Of a stretch of DNA of 64,000 bases, positions 23,617-33,451 are shown in pieces (within the stretch, counting starts at the first letter, position 1; each line of letters starts with the position of its first letter). The position numbers were made by a program, and so were the translations under genes. The DNA lies in contig JANJUX010000031.1 in the NCBI GenBank assembly GCA_024710355.1, forward strand, positions 1 to 64,000, given 5' to 3'. Source of the DNA: Candidatus Rifleibacteriota bacterium. GTDB lineage: Bacteria > Muiribacteriota > Ozemobacteria > Ozemobacterales > Ozemobacteraceae. The notes beneath the pieces were generated by a model. That model made no database searches, was not told the origin of the DNA, and worked only from the letters and a program-made list of their open reading frames with translations.

Positions 23617-26070
23617 ATGGTTTTTATTTACACAATCAGTATTTTTCTTTCAGCTTTCCTGCTGTTCATGGTGCAGCCCATGGTGGGGCGCATTTTTCTG
23701 CCGCTGGTTGGCGGTGCCCCGGCCGCCTGGAACACCTGCATGTTTTTCTTTCAGCTGCTGCTGCTTGGCGGCTACGCTTACACCCACCTCGCTTTCGCCC
23801 GACTGAAAAGTGGCAGCCAGATGCTGCTGCATCTGATTTTTGCTGTGGGCGCAGCTTTGACATTGCCGATTGCTTACCGTGGCGGCGCGTCAGTGCCGGA
23901 AGACCCGGCGCTGTGGCTGTTGCTGCAGCTTATGCTGACGGCCGGTCTGCCGTTTCTCTTTCTGTCTGCCACTTCGCCGATGCTGCAGAAGTGGTTTTCG
24001 CTGTCGAACCACGCCCGCGCTGCCAACCCGTTTTTTCTCTACGCCGCCAGCAATTGCGGCAGCCTCGCGGCTCTGCTTGCTTATCCGGTGTTCATCGAGC
24101 CGAATCTGAGCCTGCATGACCAGGCCACTTTCTGGAAATATGGCTTCTATCTTCTCGCCCTGCTGATGGCCGGGTGCGCAGTGCTGCTGCGGCGTCGTTC
24201 TGAAAAGCAGACAGTGACAGAAAATTTTTCGGCTGCTCCGGTCGGGGCAGAAGCCGGTGATCGGGCCAAATCTGCGGTTTCAGAAACGAAGGTGACTGCG
24301 ACAGCCGACCCGGCATGTGACAGGGCGACTTCGGCTGCGCCAGGGCAGGAGCAGATCTGGTGCTGGATTACGGCAGCGGCGGTGCCCTCAAGCCTGTTGC
24401 TTGCGGTTACCGGCTTTTTGACGCGCGATGTGGCGCCGGTACCGCTTCTGTGGGTCGTGCCGCTGATGCTTTATCTGGTAACCTGGATTCTCGCCTTTTC
24501 TGAATGGTTTCGTTTGCCGACACGCCTGATCAGAGGAGCTGCCGGTGTGGGGGCCCTGATTTTTCTGCCCCTTTACTTTCTTGACGGCACATTCGGTATT
24601 GAAATTGGTCTGCCGGCGCACCTGTTCGTGCTGTTCAGCTTTTCGCTGCTCTGCCACCGCTATCTTGCTGAAACCCGGCCTGCGGCTTCCGAGCTGACCG
24701 CTTTTTATCTGTGGCTTTCGGTCGGGGGCGTGGTCGGGGGCATGTTCAATTCATTGCTGGCGCCACTGCTGTTCTCGAATCTTACCGAATACCCGTTCGC
24801 CATGCTCGCCGGTATTTATTTTCTGCAGAAAACCGGGGAAGAAAACAGCGTTGGCGCAAAGCTGCCGGCTGACCGAGAAGTTTCAGACGGGCCAGCAGGG
24901 CAGAATCGTCTCGAAAACCGGCGCTCTCTGTTCGCGGCGGCGGCATTTTCGCTGCCATTCGCCGCTCTGATTTACCTGATTTTTGAAATTCCCCTGAAAA
25001 CCTGGCTGCTCAAACTGGCATTTTATCTGGCCATCGACTGTTCGGAAGGGCCGATGCAGAGGATGATCACTTTCGTTACCGATTATCAGGTCGGAGTTCA
25101 GTTCTGGCTCTGCCTCTTCGCCTCTGGTGCCGCTTATTTCATGTTCATTCGCGAAGTGAGAATACGGCAGGTTGCCTTTTTTGCGCTGGTTATGCTGCTG
25201 CTTTTCGTCGGGCGGGTCGGCAAGAAGGACCCGGTGATTTTCCATTCGCGCAATTTTTTCGGCACCAAGGAAGTCATTGCAACCCACAGGGGAACACTGC
25301 ACCAGCTGGTGCACGGCGACACAATTCATGGGGCGCAGAGCTATATTCCGGCTCTGAAGCGTGAGCCGCTGGCTTATTATCATCGTCAGGGTCCGGTTGG
25401 CGACATTTTTGCGCTGCCGGTGGCGCAAAAAGAAAATCTCAAAGTCTGCGTGCTCGGCCTCGGCCCGGGCAATGCCGCTGCCTGGGCCCGGCCCGGCAAT
25501 TCATTCACCTTTATCGAAATCGACCCGGAAATCGTTCAGGTTGCCCGCGACCCCGCTCTGTTCACTTTTCTGGCCGACAGCCCGGCCGAAAGCAATGTGG
25601 TAATCGGTGATGGTCGTCTGAAGATGCAGCAACTGCCCGACGGCGCGTTTGACATAATCATTCTTGCGGCATTTTCTTCCGATTCAATTCCGGTGCATCT
25701 GATAACCCTGGAAGCGATGCGGATTTATCTCAGCAAACTGGCGCCAGACGGCATCATTGTCGCAAATCTCTCGAACCGCTATCTCGACCTGGCTTCGCTG
25801 GCTGCAACAACTGCAGAAAAGTGCGGGCTCGAGTGCGTTGGTGTTTCCGATCACGTTTTCGACGCGGCGGCGGGCGAGAACTTTATGCGCATGCCCTCGA
25901 TCTATGCGGTTATGGCGCGCCCCGGAACCCAACTGCCGGCGACAAAGGCGCCATACCGCCTGAAATGGGAAAAACTGCGGGCCCGGGCCGGGGTAGAACC
26001 CTGGACAGATGATTTTCACAGCCTTTTTACGCTTTTCCATCTCGATGCACTTCAGTTCAACGCCGACTGA
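23617..26070 (+). CDS. Membrane-fused spermidine synthase-like protein
   Basis: 817 aa from the chosen ATG. The N-terminal two thirds hold many membrane segments, starting with IYTISIFLSAFLLFMVQPMVGR, the hallmark opening of the fused MFS/spermidine synthase family. A polar loop (about residues 205-245) interrupts them. The C-terminal about 230 residues form a Rossmann methyltransferase/spermidine-synthase fold: VCVLGLGPGNAAAW, FIEIDPEIVQVAR, VVIGDGRLKMQQLPDGAFDIIIL. The acidic residue usual after the ID and GDGR loops is present. The activity of this membrane family is not established; polyamine synthesis should not be assumed. Monocistronic; 66 nt precede the MFS gene. Confidence 0.8.
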   Translation: MVFIYTISIFLSAFLLFMVQPMVGRIFLPLVGGAPAAWNTCMFFFQLLLLGGYAYTHLAFARLKSGSQMLLHLIFAVGAALTLPIAYRGGASVPEDPALWLLLQLMLTAGLPFLFLSATSPMLQKWFSLSNHARAANPFFLYAASNCGSLAALLAYPVFIEPNLSLHDQATFWKYGFYLLALLMAGCAVLLRRRSEKQTVTENFSAAPVGAEAGDRAKSAVSETKVTATADPACDRATSAAPGQEQIWCWITAAAVPSSLLLAVTGFLTRDVAPVPLLWVVPLMLYLVTWILAFSEWFRLPTRLIRGAAGVGALIFLPLYFLDGTFGIEIGLPAHLFVLFSFSLLCHRYLAETRPAASELTAFYLWLSVGGVVGGMFNSLLAPLLFSNLTEYPFAMLAGIYFLQKTGEENSVGAKLPADREVSDGPAGQNRLENRRSLFAAAAFSLPFAALIYLIFEIPLKTWLLKLAFYLAIDCSEGPMQRMITFVTDYQVGVQFWLCLFASGAAYFMFIREVRIRQVAFFALVMLLLFVGRVGKKDPVIFHSRNFFGTKEVIATHRGTLHQLVHGDTIHGAQSYIPALKREPLAYYHRQGPVGDIFALPVAQKENLKVCVLGLGPGNAAAWARPGNSFTFIEIDPEIVQVARDPALFTFLADSPAESNVVIGDGRLKMQQLPDGAFDIIILAAFSSDSIPVHLITLEAMRIYLSKLAPDGIIVANLSNRYLDLASLAATTAEKCGLECVGVSDHVFDAAAGENFMRMPSIYAVMARPGTQLPATKAPYRLKWEKLRARAGVEPWTDDFHSLFTLFHLDALQFNAD

Positions 26071-26135
26071 TGCGCAAATTGTTTGCTTTATCTGAAGAAT
26101 TGCAATAAGCTGGGAGTCTTCGGGGTTTTCAAACC

Positions 26136-27377
26136 ATGAGTCGATTCAGTGAAACTTTTATTGCCTTCGAAGCGCCACATTACCGACGCTATTTCGTTTC
26201 GAACACCATTTCGTCGTTCGGAACCTGGATGCAGCGCCTTGGCATCAGCTGGCTCGTCTACCGCCTTACCGATTCGGCCAACTGGCTCGGTATCATCACC
26301 TTTGCCGGCTGGTTCAGCTCGTTTCTGTTGATGCCTTATGCGGGCGCGCTTCTCGATGGGGGGCGGCGCCGGCAGATCCTGGTGTTTTCGCAGGTTCTCG
26401 GGTTCTCGCAGGCGATGGTGATGGCGGTTATGACTTTTACCGGTGCGATCAACGTCTACTGGATACTGTTTTTAAGCGTGCTGCTCGGCATGACCAACGC
26501 TTTTGACATGCCCGGGCGGCATACTTTCGTTTCTGATATGTTCAGCGACAAGCGGCGTCTTGCCAATGCCATCGCTCTGAATTCGACCGGTTTCAATATG
26601 GCGCGCATGGTCGGGCCGGCTCTGGCGGGTATTATAGTCGCGGCCTATGGTGAAGGGGTGTGCTTTCTGCTCAACAGTCTGTCGTTTTTGCCATTTGCCT
26701 GGGTGCTTGCCACAATGCGTCTCGAAGGCGACAGCGCCGCCCGCAGTGATAAGGGGCCGGGCGAAAGCTTTTCGCGGCGCATTATCGAGGGTTTGCGTTA
26801 TTCATTCGGGCATCCGCTGATTTTTCCGATGCTGATTCTGCTGTCGGTGTCGAGCTTTATGGGTATGTCGGTGCACATGGTGCTGTTTCCGATCATTGCC
26901 GACCGCATGCTTGGCGGTGGCGCGACAACGCTTGGTTATCTCACCGGTGCGATGGGGTTCGGCGCAATTTTTGCCGCGCTCGGCCTGGCATCGCGCCGTC
27001 GGCTCGATGGCATTCAGCGCCTGCCACCGGCCGCTTTCGGGGTGTATGGCATTGCCACGATTGCGCTGGCATACTGCAGCAGTCTGAAAATGGCTTTACC
27101 ATTTGCGGCACTGATGGGCGCCTGCATCGTTTTCGGCTGGTCATCGAGCAATACGCTGTTGCAGACCATTTCAGACAAAGACAAGATCAGTCGGGTCATG
27201 AGTCTGTCGATGATGTCGTTCAGCGGCATGTCGCCGGCCGGCGGTCTGTTCATGGGCTGGTTCTCGACTGCCACCACGACCCGGACCGCCATGATTGTCG
27301 GCGGGATTTTCTGCATCATTTCGGCGCTGACCTGCATCATGCGTATCCGCCACGTCAAACCAGATTTCAATAAGTAG
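26136..27377 (+). CDS. MFS efflux transporter (EntS-like)
   Basis: 413-aa major facilitator with about 11-12 membrane segments. The opening (FEAPHYRRYFVSNTISSFGTWMQRLGISWLVYRLT) is typical of the MFS_3/EntS group (enterobactin-exporter relatives). It carries NAFDMPGRHTFVSDMF in the A-loop region and NSTGFNMARMVGPALAG after it. Such proteins export siderophores or drugs; no substrate can be given. A Shine-Dalgarno site is weak. The gene is followed by a structured repeat element before the convergent threonine operon. Confidence 0.8.
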   Translation: MSRFSETFIAFEAPHYRRYFVSNTISSFGTWMQRLGISWLVYRLTDSANWLGIITFAGWFSSFLLMPYAGALLDGGRRRQILVFSQVLGFSQAMVMAVMTFTGAINVYWILFLSVLLGMTNAFDMPGRHTFVSDMFSDKRRLANAIALNSTGFNMARMVGPALAGIIVAAYGEGVCFLLNSLSFLPFAWVLATMRLEGDSAARSDKGPGESFSRRIIEGLRYSFGHPLIFPMLILLSVSSFMGMSVHMVLFPIIADRMLGGGATTLGYLTGAMGFGAIFAALGLASRRRLDGIQRLPPAAFGVYGIATIALAYCSSLKMALPFAALMGACIVFGWSSSNTLLQTISDKDKISRVMSLSMMSFSGMSPAGGLFMGWFSTATTTRTAMIVGGIFCIISALTCIMRIRHVKPDFNK

Positions 27378-27452
27378 TCACCTCTGAGGCTTTTTTTTTC
27401 TTTCCAACGAGGTATTGCGGCATGTCAGTCGTTGCAACGCTCTGCGATCTTC

Positions 27453-27597
27453 GCACCCTCATAGTTCCATCTGCTCACTCTGCACGCACGACCGGAACTC
27501 GGGCTCTAAGCCGCATCCTGCGGCAATCGCCCGCGTTTTTCCCACCAGGCCAAACATACGGTCTTAGCGGCCACATTTGGAGGGAACTATGGGGTGC
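27453..27597. repeat. Structured element with terminal inverted repeats
   Basis: Near-perfect inverted ends GCACCCTCATAGTTCC (27453-27468) and GGAACTATGGGGTGC (27583-27597), with one extra base in the left arm, enclose about 115 nt. Inside is a nested hairpin at about 27507-27541: CGGGC, then GCCGC-ATCCT-GCGGC, then GCCCG. No coding frame is supported. It looks like a miniature mobile element or a structured RNA between convergent genes. Confidence 0.5.
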
Positions 27598-27610
27598 TCG
27601 ACAAGCTCGC

Positions 27611-28906
27611 TTATGCAATCGCCTGACCTGCCGAACTAGTCAGGAGATTTTTTAGCCTGGTGAAGTCGGGGCGAATGTGTTCTGACAGCAGGGGTTTTTC
27701 TGAGGCCTGCTGCAGGGCGGGGGGCAGGGGTATTGCGGTGTGCAGGATTTCATCGACTTTTGTCTTGAATTTGGCGGGGTGGGCGGTGCCGAGAAAAATG
27801 CCGTGCTCGCCTGGCCTGAGCGAACTTTCGAGGGCTGCGGCCGCGACAGCGGCATGCGGGTCGGCGAGGTAGCCCAGCTGCTGCAGGTGGCGCAGCGAAG
27901 CGGCGGTGTCTGCTTCTGAGATGGCAATGCCTTTAATTGCAGCCAGGTTATAACCTTTGAGCTGGCAGATCGCTTCGATGCGTGGCCAGTTGTTGGGTTC
28001 GGCAACGTCCATGGCGTTCGACATCGTGGCGACGGTTTTGGCCGGCTGCCAGAGGCCGCTTTGCAGATAGCGGGGCACGGTATCGTTGCTGTTGGTGGCG
28101 GCGATGAACCTTTTAACCGGCAGGCCCATTGCCTGCGCCAGCAGGCCGGCGGTCAGATCGCCAAAATTACCGCTCGGTACCGAGATCACCAGATCGTTGT
28201 GGCCGGCCTGCCGTGCGCTCGCCACCGCTTCGAAATAGTAGCAGATCTGCGCCAGCAGGCGGCTGATATTGATCGAGTTCGCCGAATTGAGATTCAGGCA
28301 GCGGTTGATTTCGATATCAGAGAACGCCTGTTTGACGAGGTCCTGGCAGGTATCGAAATCGCTGTCGACGGCGATGGTTTTGATATTGCCGCCGAGCGTG
28401 CAGAACATTTTTTCCTGCAGGGTGCTGATGCGGCCTTCGGGGTAAAGAATCACCACTTCGACGCCGGGCAGGCCGTAAAAAGCCGCGGCGACCGCGGCAC
28501 CGGTATCACCCGAGGTCGCGGTGAGAATGGTGATTTTTTTATCGCCGCCGGTGCAGCTCAGGCACCGGGCCATGAAGCGAGCCCCGAAATCTTTGAACGC
28601 GAGAGTCGGGCCGTGAAACAGTTCGAGCACCGAGAGCTGTGGGCTGATTTCGATGACCGGCACCGGGAAATTGAAGGCCTGGGTCACCATTGCATCGACA
28701 ACATTCTGCCCGAGCTCGTCGGCCAGCCAGGCACCGAGAAGGCGCTGACTGCGTTCGACAAACGGCAGTGCCAGCAGCTGGTCGACCCCGGCCAGCTCAG
28801 GAATCATGGTCGGAAAAAAGAGGCCGCGGTCGCGGCCAAGCCCTTGTTTGAGCGCCTGCACAAAGGTCACCCGTTCTTCCGGGTGTTTGAGATTGTATAA
28901 TTGCAT
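27611..28906 (-). CDS. thrC: Threonine synthase
   Basis: 431-aa PLP enzyme converting O-phosphohomoserine to threonine. The family's N-terminal YNLKHPEERVTFVQALKQGLGRD-type start is present. The PLP lysine is Lys105 in GPTLAFKDFGARF. The phosphate-binding and glycine loops appear as TATSGDTGAAVAAAF and SVPSGNFGDLTAG. Length agrees with the short (E. coli type) threonine synthases. It is the last gene of the thr operon, 24 nt after thrB. Cytoplasmic. Confidence 0.95.
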   Translation of the reverse strand: MQLYNLKHPEERVTFVQALKQGLGRDRGLFFPTMIPELAGVDQLLALPFVERSQRLLGAWLADELGQNVVDAMVTQAFNFPVPVIEISPQLSVLELFHGPTLAFKDFGARFMARCLSCTGGDKKITILTATSGDTGAAVAAAFYGLPGVEVVILYPEGRISTLQEKMFCTLGGNIKTIAVDSDFDTCQDLVKQAFSDIEINRCLNLNSANSINISRLLAQICYYFEAVASARQAGHNDLVISVPSGNFGDLTAGLLAQAMGLPVKRFIAATNSNDTVPRYLQSGLWQPAKTVATMSNAMDVAEPNNWPRIEAICQLKGYNLAAIKGIAISEADTAASLRHLQQLGYLADPHAAVAAAALESSLRPGEHGIFLGTAHPAKFKTKVDEILHTAIPLPPALQQASEKPLLSEHIRPDFTRLKNLLTSSAGQAIA

Positions 28907-28930
28907 TCAGTGAGCCTTTCATCAGATGCT

Positions 28931-29872
28931 TCAGATGATGCGCGCGCCGCGCGGGTCGACACGGCAGATGCTCGAAAAGCTTTCGTCGTTTTTAAGAAAG
29001 TTTTCACTCAGCCAGGTTTCGGCCATTTCGGCTTTCTGCGGGTCGTCGGTAACGCTGAACAGGGTCGGGCCGCTGCCCGAAATACCGGTGGCCAGCATGC
29101 CGATTTCTTTAAGGGCAGTGCGGGCTTCAATAAACCCCGGAATCGAAGGGCTGCGGAAAGGCTCGGCGAGCACATCCTTCATCGCAGCTGCCGCCAGTTC
29201 GACATCGTTGCGATAAGAGGCGTGAATGAAAGCGGCCAGATTGCGGCCATACTCGATGGCGACGGCACGCTCGTAACGTTCGGGCAGCAGGGCACGCATT
29301 TCTGAGGTTGCAAGCGCGATGCCCGGATAAGCAATAACCCAGAACCAGTCTTTGAACCAGGGCACCGGTTCGCAGATGCGGTTGCCGGTCTGCAGCAGCA
29401 GTTGCATTCCGCCATGAAAAGAGGGGGCGACATTGTCGTAATGCACCGAGCCGCTGACGCGGCCTTCGAATTCGCCCATCATCAGAAGCAGCTGGTCGCT
29501 CGAAAACGGCAGGCCGAAATGCTGATTCATGGCAAAAATGGTGGCAACGATAGAACTGGCGCTTGAACCGAGGCCACTGCCGACCGGAAGATTCTTGATC
29601 AGTTCGAGTCTGATGCCGGCCGTTTTTTTGCGGGCCGGCAGTCGGGCCAGGAAATAGTTGGCGCACTGCCAGGCAATGTTGCTCTCTGGTTCGACCGGAA
29701 GTTTGTGTTTCCAGGGGCCGGCAACCGAGAATTCAATACCCTTCTCGCATTCTTCGATTCTTATCGAGTCGCCGAGCAGGCTGCCGTCGACAGGGGCGAG
29801 CGCCAGGCCGAGCAGGTCAAAACCGGCGCCGACGTTGGCAATGGTGGCTGGGGCGTAGAATGTCTGGTTCAT
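28931..29872 (-). CDS. thrB: Homoserine kinase
   Basis: 313-aa GHMP kinase that phosphorylates homoserine. Signature pieces are the N-terminal PATIANVGAGFDLLGLAL, the ATP-binding loop LPVGSGLGSSASSIVA and the C-terminal ATGISGSGPTLFSV. The start ATG at 29872 overlaps the thrA stop by 4 nt, so translation is coupled. Nothing unusual. Confidence 0.95.
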   Translation of the reverse strand: MNQTFYAPATIANVGAGFDLLGLALAPVDGSLLGDSIRIEECEKGIEFSVAGPWKHKLPVEPESNIAWQCANYFLARLPARKKTAGIRLELIKNLPVGSGLGSSASSIVATIFAMNQHFGLPFSSDQLLLMMGEFEGRVSGSVHYDNVAPSFHGGMQLLLQTGNRICEPVPWFKDWFWVIAYPGIALATSEMRALLPERYERAVAIEYGRNLAAFIHASYRNDVELAAAAMKDVLAEPFRSPSIPGFIEARTALKEIGMLATGISGSGPTLFSVTDDPQKAEMAETWLSENFLKNDESFSSICRVDPRGARII

Positions 29873-32337
29873 AAGGTGCTCTCCCTTGTCCAGTTCAGGG
29901 TGCGCAGCAGGTCCGCAAAGGTTCCGGCTGCGGTTACCTCGTTGCCGGCTCCGTAACCTCTGAGCACAAACGGAATCGGCTGGTAATAGCGACTGTAGAA
30001 CGCGAGTGCGTTCTCGCCGCCTTTAACACTGAAAAGTGGTTCATCCGGGGCGATTTCGGCGATGCGCACGCGGCATTCAGAACCGTCGATTTCGCCGATA
30101 TAGCGCAGCACCATGTTTCTGGCGCGGGCGGCTTCAACGCGGGCTCTTATCTGGGCATCGGCTTTCGGAAGATTCTGCAAGAACTCGTCGATACTGCCCT
30201 CAGAATTGAAATTGGCCGGCAGAACGCTCTCGACTTTGATGTCGCTGAGTTCATATTCGTAACCGACTTCGCGGGCAAGAATCAGCACTTTGCGGGCGAC
30301 ATCCATGCCGCAGAGGTCGTCGCGGGGGTCGGGCTCGGTATAGCACTTTTCACGGGCGATGGCAGTGGCTTCGGAAAGGCTCATGCCTTCGTCGAGTTTT
30401 CCGAAAATGAATGACAGCGACCCGGAAAGTATGCCCTTGAAGCGCAGCAGCACGTCACCGGCAAAAACCAGTTTCTTGAGATTGTCGATAACCGGCAGGC
30501 CGGCACCGACGGTGGTTTCGTAGAGAAACTGCCGGCGCTGGCGCAGAGCCACATCGCGCAGGGCACGGTAATAGCCAAAGTCGCGGGTATTGGCTTTTTT
30601 ATTGGGGGTGACGACGTTCAGGCCGGCGTTCATGGCGTCGAGATAGCTGTCGGCAACCGCCTGGCTGCTGGTGCAGTCGACGAGAACCGGGTTGAGCAGC
30701 TGCTGCTCGTCGACCCAGGCGAACATGGCTTTGAGATCGCAGGGCACGCCCTTTTCGGCATGGGCCTGCTGCCAGGTCTGCAGGTCGATGCCACGGGCGT
30801 CGAGAAGCATGTTTTTTGAATTGGCGATGCCGCAGACTCTGATGGTGATGTTCTGCTTTTTCAGAAAACTTTGCTGCTGGTGAATCTGGTTGAGCATGGC
30901 GCGGCCGATATTGCCGCAGCCGACGAGCAGCACATCGAGATACTGCTGCACATCGAAAAACACCTGATGCGCGGCGGCAACTGCCCGGGCGCTGCGGTTC
31001 TGGTCGATGACCACCGAAATAGAGCGCTCAGAAGCGCCCTGGGCGATGGCGATGATATTGGCACCCGACTGGGCCATGGCTTTGAAGAATTTGGCTGCCA
31101 GACCCTTGCGGGTGCGCATGCCGTCGCCGATCAGCGAGACAATCGATAGATTATGGGTGAACTCGACCGGTTCGAGAAAACCGCTTTTCAGTTCGAGTTC
31201 GAATTCATCGTTGAGCACCTGTTCGACCTTGCCGGCGTTATCACGGGCAACGCAGAAACAGATACTGTATTCAGAAGAACTCTGGGTAATGAGGGTTACC
31301 GAAACGCCGGCGCGCGAAATGGCGCCGAACACGCGGCTGGCCATGCCGACCAGGCCTTTCATGCCAGGCCCGGAAACGTTGACCATCGTTTGTTTGTCGA
31401 GATTCGAGATCGCCTTTACTGCCAGACCACTGGTATCGGTGGCGTCGGAGACGAGGGTACCGGACGCCGCCGGGTTGAGGCTGTTTTTTATATAGCAGGG
31501 AATATGATACTGGGCGATCGGCGCGATGGTTTTCGGGTGCAGCACCTTGGCGCCGAAATACGACATTTCCATGGTTTCGCGGTAACTGAGCTGTGGCAGC
31601 AGGCGGGCGTCGGGCACCAGATTCGGGTCGACGCTGAAAACACCGTCGACGTCGGTCCAGATTTCGCAGGTATCAGCTCTCAGGCAGGCGGCCAGCACGG
31701 CAGCCGAGTAGTCGGAGCCGTTGCGGCCGAGCGTTACCGCTTTGCCGTCACGGTCACCGGCGCCAAAACCGGGCATGATGATGACCTGATACTGGCCAAG
31801 CTCTGCCATATTGAAGTCGGGTCGGCTTTTTTCGATATCGACCATCGCGTCAAGAGTCGGGCCATAGGCTTTAAAGAGCCTGACCGGGTCGAGCAGCACG
31901 GTTTTCAGGCCGCGCGCCAGCATTACCTGTTCCATCAGGGCGCCCGAGAGGTATTCGCCACCGATGGCAATTGAAGCCATGATCGTTTCGGGGCAGTCCG
32001 AGAGCATGGCAATGCCCTGCACCCGCTGGTTCCAGAATTTCAGAAAATGCTGCAGGCGGGTTTCGAGAGTGCTCTGCTGCTGACTGGTCAGACCGCAGAC
32101 TGCCGCATCGGCGAAAAGCTTGCGGAAAAGGCTTTCGAGACGCTGGTAGACTGCCTGGTGGTCGGCGCCTTTCAGTGCCTGGTCGATCATTTCGAGAAGG
32201 CTGTTGGTAACGGTTGCGGGAGCCGAAAGAACGGCGGCGACGGTTTCGCCTGTCGTTGCGGCAGCGATGAGGTCAGCGGCCTGCGAAAACCTTGCCCAGC
32301 TGGCGAGCGAGGTGCCGCCGAATTTCATTACCTTCAT
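29869..32337 (-). CDS. thrA: Bifunctional aspartokinase / homoserine dehydrogenase
   Basis: 822-aa fused enzyme catalysing the first and third steps from aspartate to threonine. The aspartokinase half begins MKVMKFGGTSLASWARF and has FGAGDRDGKAVTLGRNGSDYS. Two ACT regulatory units lie around residues 310-460 (GLVGMASRVFGAISRAGVSV; LSIVSLIGDGMRTRKG). The homoserine dehydrogenase half starts near 465 with DVLLVGCGNIGRAML (NAD(P) binding), followed by TPNKKANTRDFGYYRAL and GILSGSLSFIFGKLDEGMSL. Length matches E. coli ThrA. TATACT lies upstream as a -10, with no convincing -35. I see no leader peptide or attenuator hairpin in the 180 nt upstream, so feedback control through ACT is the visible regulation. 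Confidence 0.95.
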   Translation of the reverse strand: MKVMKFGGTSLASWARFSQAADLIAAATTGETVAAVLSAPATVTNSLLEMIDQALKGADHQAVYQRLESLFRKLFADAAVCGLTSQQQSTLETRLQHFLKFWNQRVQGIAMLSDCPETIMASIAIGGEYLSGALMEQVMLARGLKTVLLDPVRLFKAYGPTLDAMVDIEKSRPDFNMAELGQYQVIIMPGFGAGDRDGKAVTLGRNGSDYSAAVLAACLRADTCEIWTDVDGVFSVDPNLVPDARLLPQLSYRETMEMSYFGAKVLHPKTIAPIAQYHIPCYIKNSLNPAASGTLVSDATDTSGLAVKAISNLDKQTMVNVSGPGMKGLVGMASRVFGAISRAGVSVTLITQSSSEYSICFCVARDNAGKVEQVLNDEFELELKSGFLEPVEFTHNLSIVSLIGDGMRTRKGLAAKFFKAMAQSGANIIAIAQGASERSISVVIDQNRSARAVAAAHQVFFDVQQYLDVLLVGCGNIGRAMLNQIHQQQSFLKKQNITIRVCGIANSKNMLLDARGIDLQTWQQAHAEKGVPCDLKAMFAWVDEQQLLNPVLVDCTSSQAVADSYLDAMNAGLNVVTPNKKANTRDFGYYRALRDVALRQRRQFLYETTVGAGLPVIDNLKKLVFAGDVLLRFKGILSGSLSFIFGKLDEGMSLSEATAIAREKCYTEPDPRDDLCGMDVARKVLILAREVGYEYELSDIKVESVLPANFNSEGSIDEFLQNLPKADAQIRARVEAARARNMVLRYIGEIDGSECRVRIAEIAPDEPLFSVKGGENALAFYSRYYQPIPFVLRGYGAGNEVTAAGTFADLLRTLNWTRESTL

Positions 32338-32472
32338 GGTGGTCTCCGATCCTGTGGTGTGAGGGTTTTACCGGAGAAGTATAACACGATTTTCTGGCCG
32401 GGCACAGAATTCGAACCGGAGAATTTGCACCGGCTTTTTTACAAAGCAGTTGCGCGCCATTTTTTTTGCCGG

Positions 32473-32501
32473 TTGAAGATATGGGGCGGGGGCATTAGAA
32501 T
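32473..32501 (+). promoter_or_regulatory. Promoter of the DUF4230-like gene
   Basis: TTGAAG (32473-32478), 17 nt with a long G run, TAGAAT (32496-32501), about 20 nt before the start codon. A start at 32500 would sit in this -10, which favours the start at 32521. Confidence 0.6.
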
Positions 32502-32520
32502 GATAAAAATGGAGGTCGGC

Positions 32521-33327
32521 ATGGAACCAGAAAAAACAATTCAATCAGAGGATGCTGAAAGCCTGCAGGTCGCGAAACCTGTCGAGTCGGCGCGATTGCC
32601 TGAACCATGCACTGGCAAAGGCCCTGAACAGGTTGTTAAGTCGAGCGCCTGGGTGCATTTTATCTGGGCCTTGGCTTTTGTCGCCGTTTTTGCAATAACG
32701 GCCGTCTGGGTGCTACCGCTGTTCATGGCCCGCGAACTCGGCAATCAAGGGCTGGATGCCCTGCAAAAAGCCTTCAAACCCTCGGTTGAGGTGAAATCGG
32801 TCTTTTCACAGCTTCTTGGCAGCACCGACCGTACCCGCAAACTGGTGGTCGTGACTCAGACCGTCGATGTCGAGCTTTATCGTGACCATCACAAGCGGGT
32901 GCTCAATGACTGGTTTCCGGCCGGTTCGGCCTGGGTGCGCATCAAGGTGCTCGATAACCGTGTCCAGTATTATGTTCCGGTCGAGGAAATCACCGGACAG
33001 AACTTTGTCTATGACGATCTGACGGGCACCCTGCGGGTGGTATCGCCGCCGCTGCGCATCGACAAAGAGATGGTGTCAGTGCAGAGTGACCCCGAAAAAA
33101 TTATCGTCGAGGAAAAGGGTTCATGGGTGCCCCTGATTGGCCCGAAAGCTGAAACCCTGCGCAAAGAGGCCATGTCGGAACTGAAAAACGAAGTTCTCAA
33201 AGCCGCCAATCATGAGCTGGTAAAAGAAGAAGCCCGCCGCGAGGCACACAAGGCTCTCGAACAGTTTTTCGGGCTATTGAAAGCCTCGCTGCGCGACGAG
33301 GTGAAACTGCAGATTTACCTGCCCTGA
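32521..33327 (+). CDS. Single-pass membrane protein, DUF4230-like
   Basis: 268 aa from the ATG that follows GGAGG by 5 nt; the frame is open much further upstream (to 32047) but only as antisense of thrA. An N-terminal acidic tail precedes one membrane segment (AWVHFIWALAFVAVFAITAVWVL). The soluble domain (about 85-230) has KLVVVTQTVDVELYRDHHKR and DLTGTLRVVSPPLRID. It ends in a charged helical tail (EARREAHKALEQFF). This pattern is like DUF4230 proteins, whose function is unknown. Confidence in the family is moderate. Confidence 0.65.
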   Translation: MEPEKTIQSEDAESLQVAKPVESARLPEPCTGKGPEQVVKSSAWVHFIWALAFVAVFAITAVWVLPLFMARELGNQGLDALQKAFKPSVEVKSVFSQLLGSTDRTRKLVVVTQTVDVELYRDHHKRVLNDWFPAGSAWVRIKVLDNRVQYYVPVEEITGQNFVYDDLTGTLRVVSPPLRIDKEMVSVQSDPEKIIVEEKGSWVPLIGPKAETLRKEAMSELKNEVLKAANHELVKEEARREAHKALEQFFGLLKASLRDEVKLQIYLP

Positions 33328-33390
33328 GCGGCATTTTGATTATATCCATGCTGCAAATGCCAGGCATTCGGCAATTATTCATCCGTATGG

Positions 33391-33419
33391 TTGAAAAACG
33401 GGTCGGCGGTTTGTAGAAT
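33391..33419 (+). promoter_or_regulatory. Promoter of grpE
   Basis: TTGAAA (33391-33396), 17 nt, TAGAAT (33414-33419). It lies 32 nt before the TTG start of grpE. No CIRCE-type heat-shock repeat is seen. Confidence 0.6.
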
Positions 33420-33451
33420 GAAGCAAAGTTTTGCGGTCACAGGAGCCAGAA

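Noticed and set aside
27507..27541. tRNA or other known structural RNA in the element between MFS and thrC
   Set aside because: Nested hairpin only; no cloverleaf, no T-arm consensus and no CCA end.
31153..31974. 273-codon plus-strand frame inside thrA
   Set aside because: Antisense to aspartokinase/ACT sequence with intact motifs.
32338..32520. Threonine attenuator / leader peptide before thrA
   Set aside because: No Thr/Ile-rich mini-ORF and no terminator hairpin found. The distance from the -10 to the ATG is only about 40 nt.
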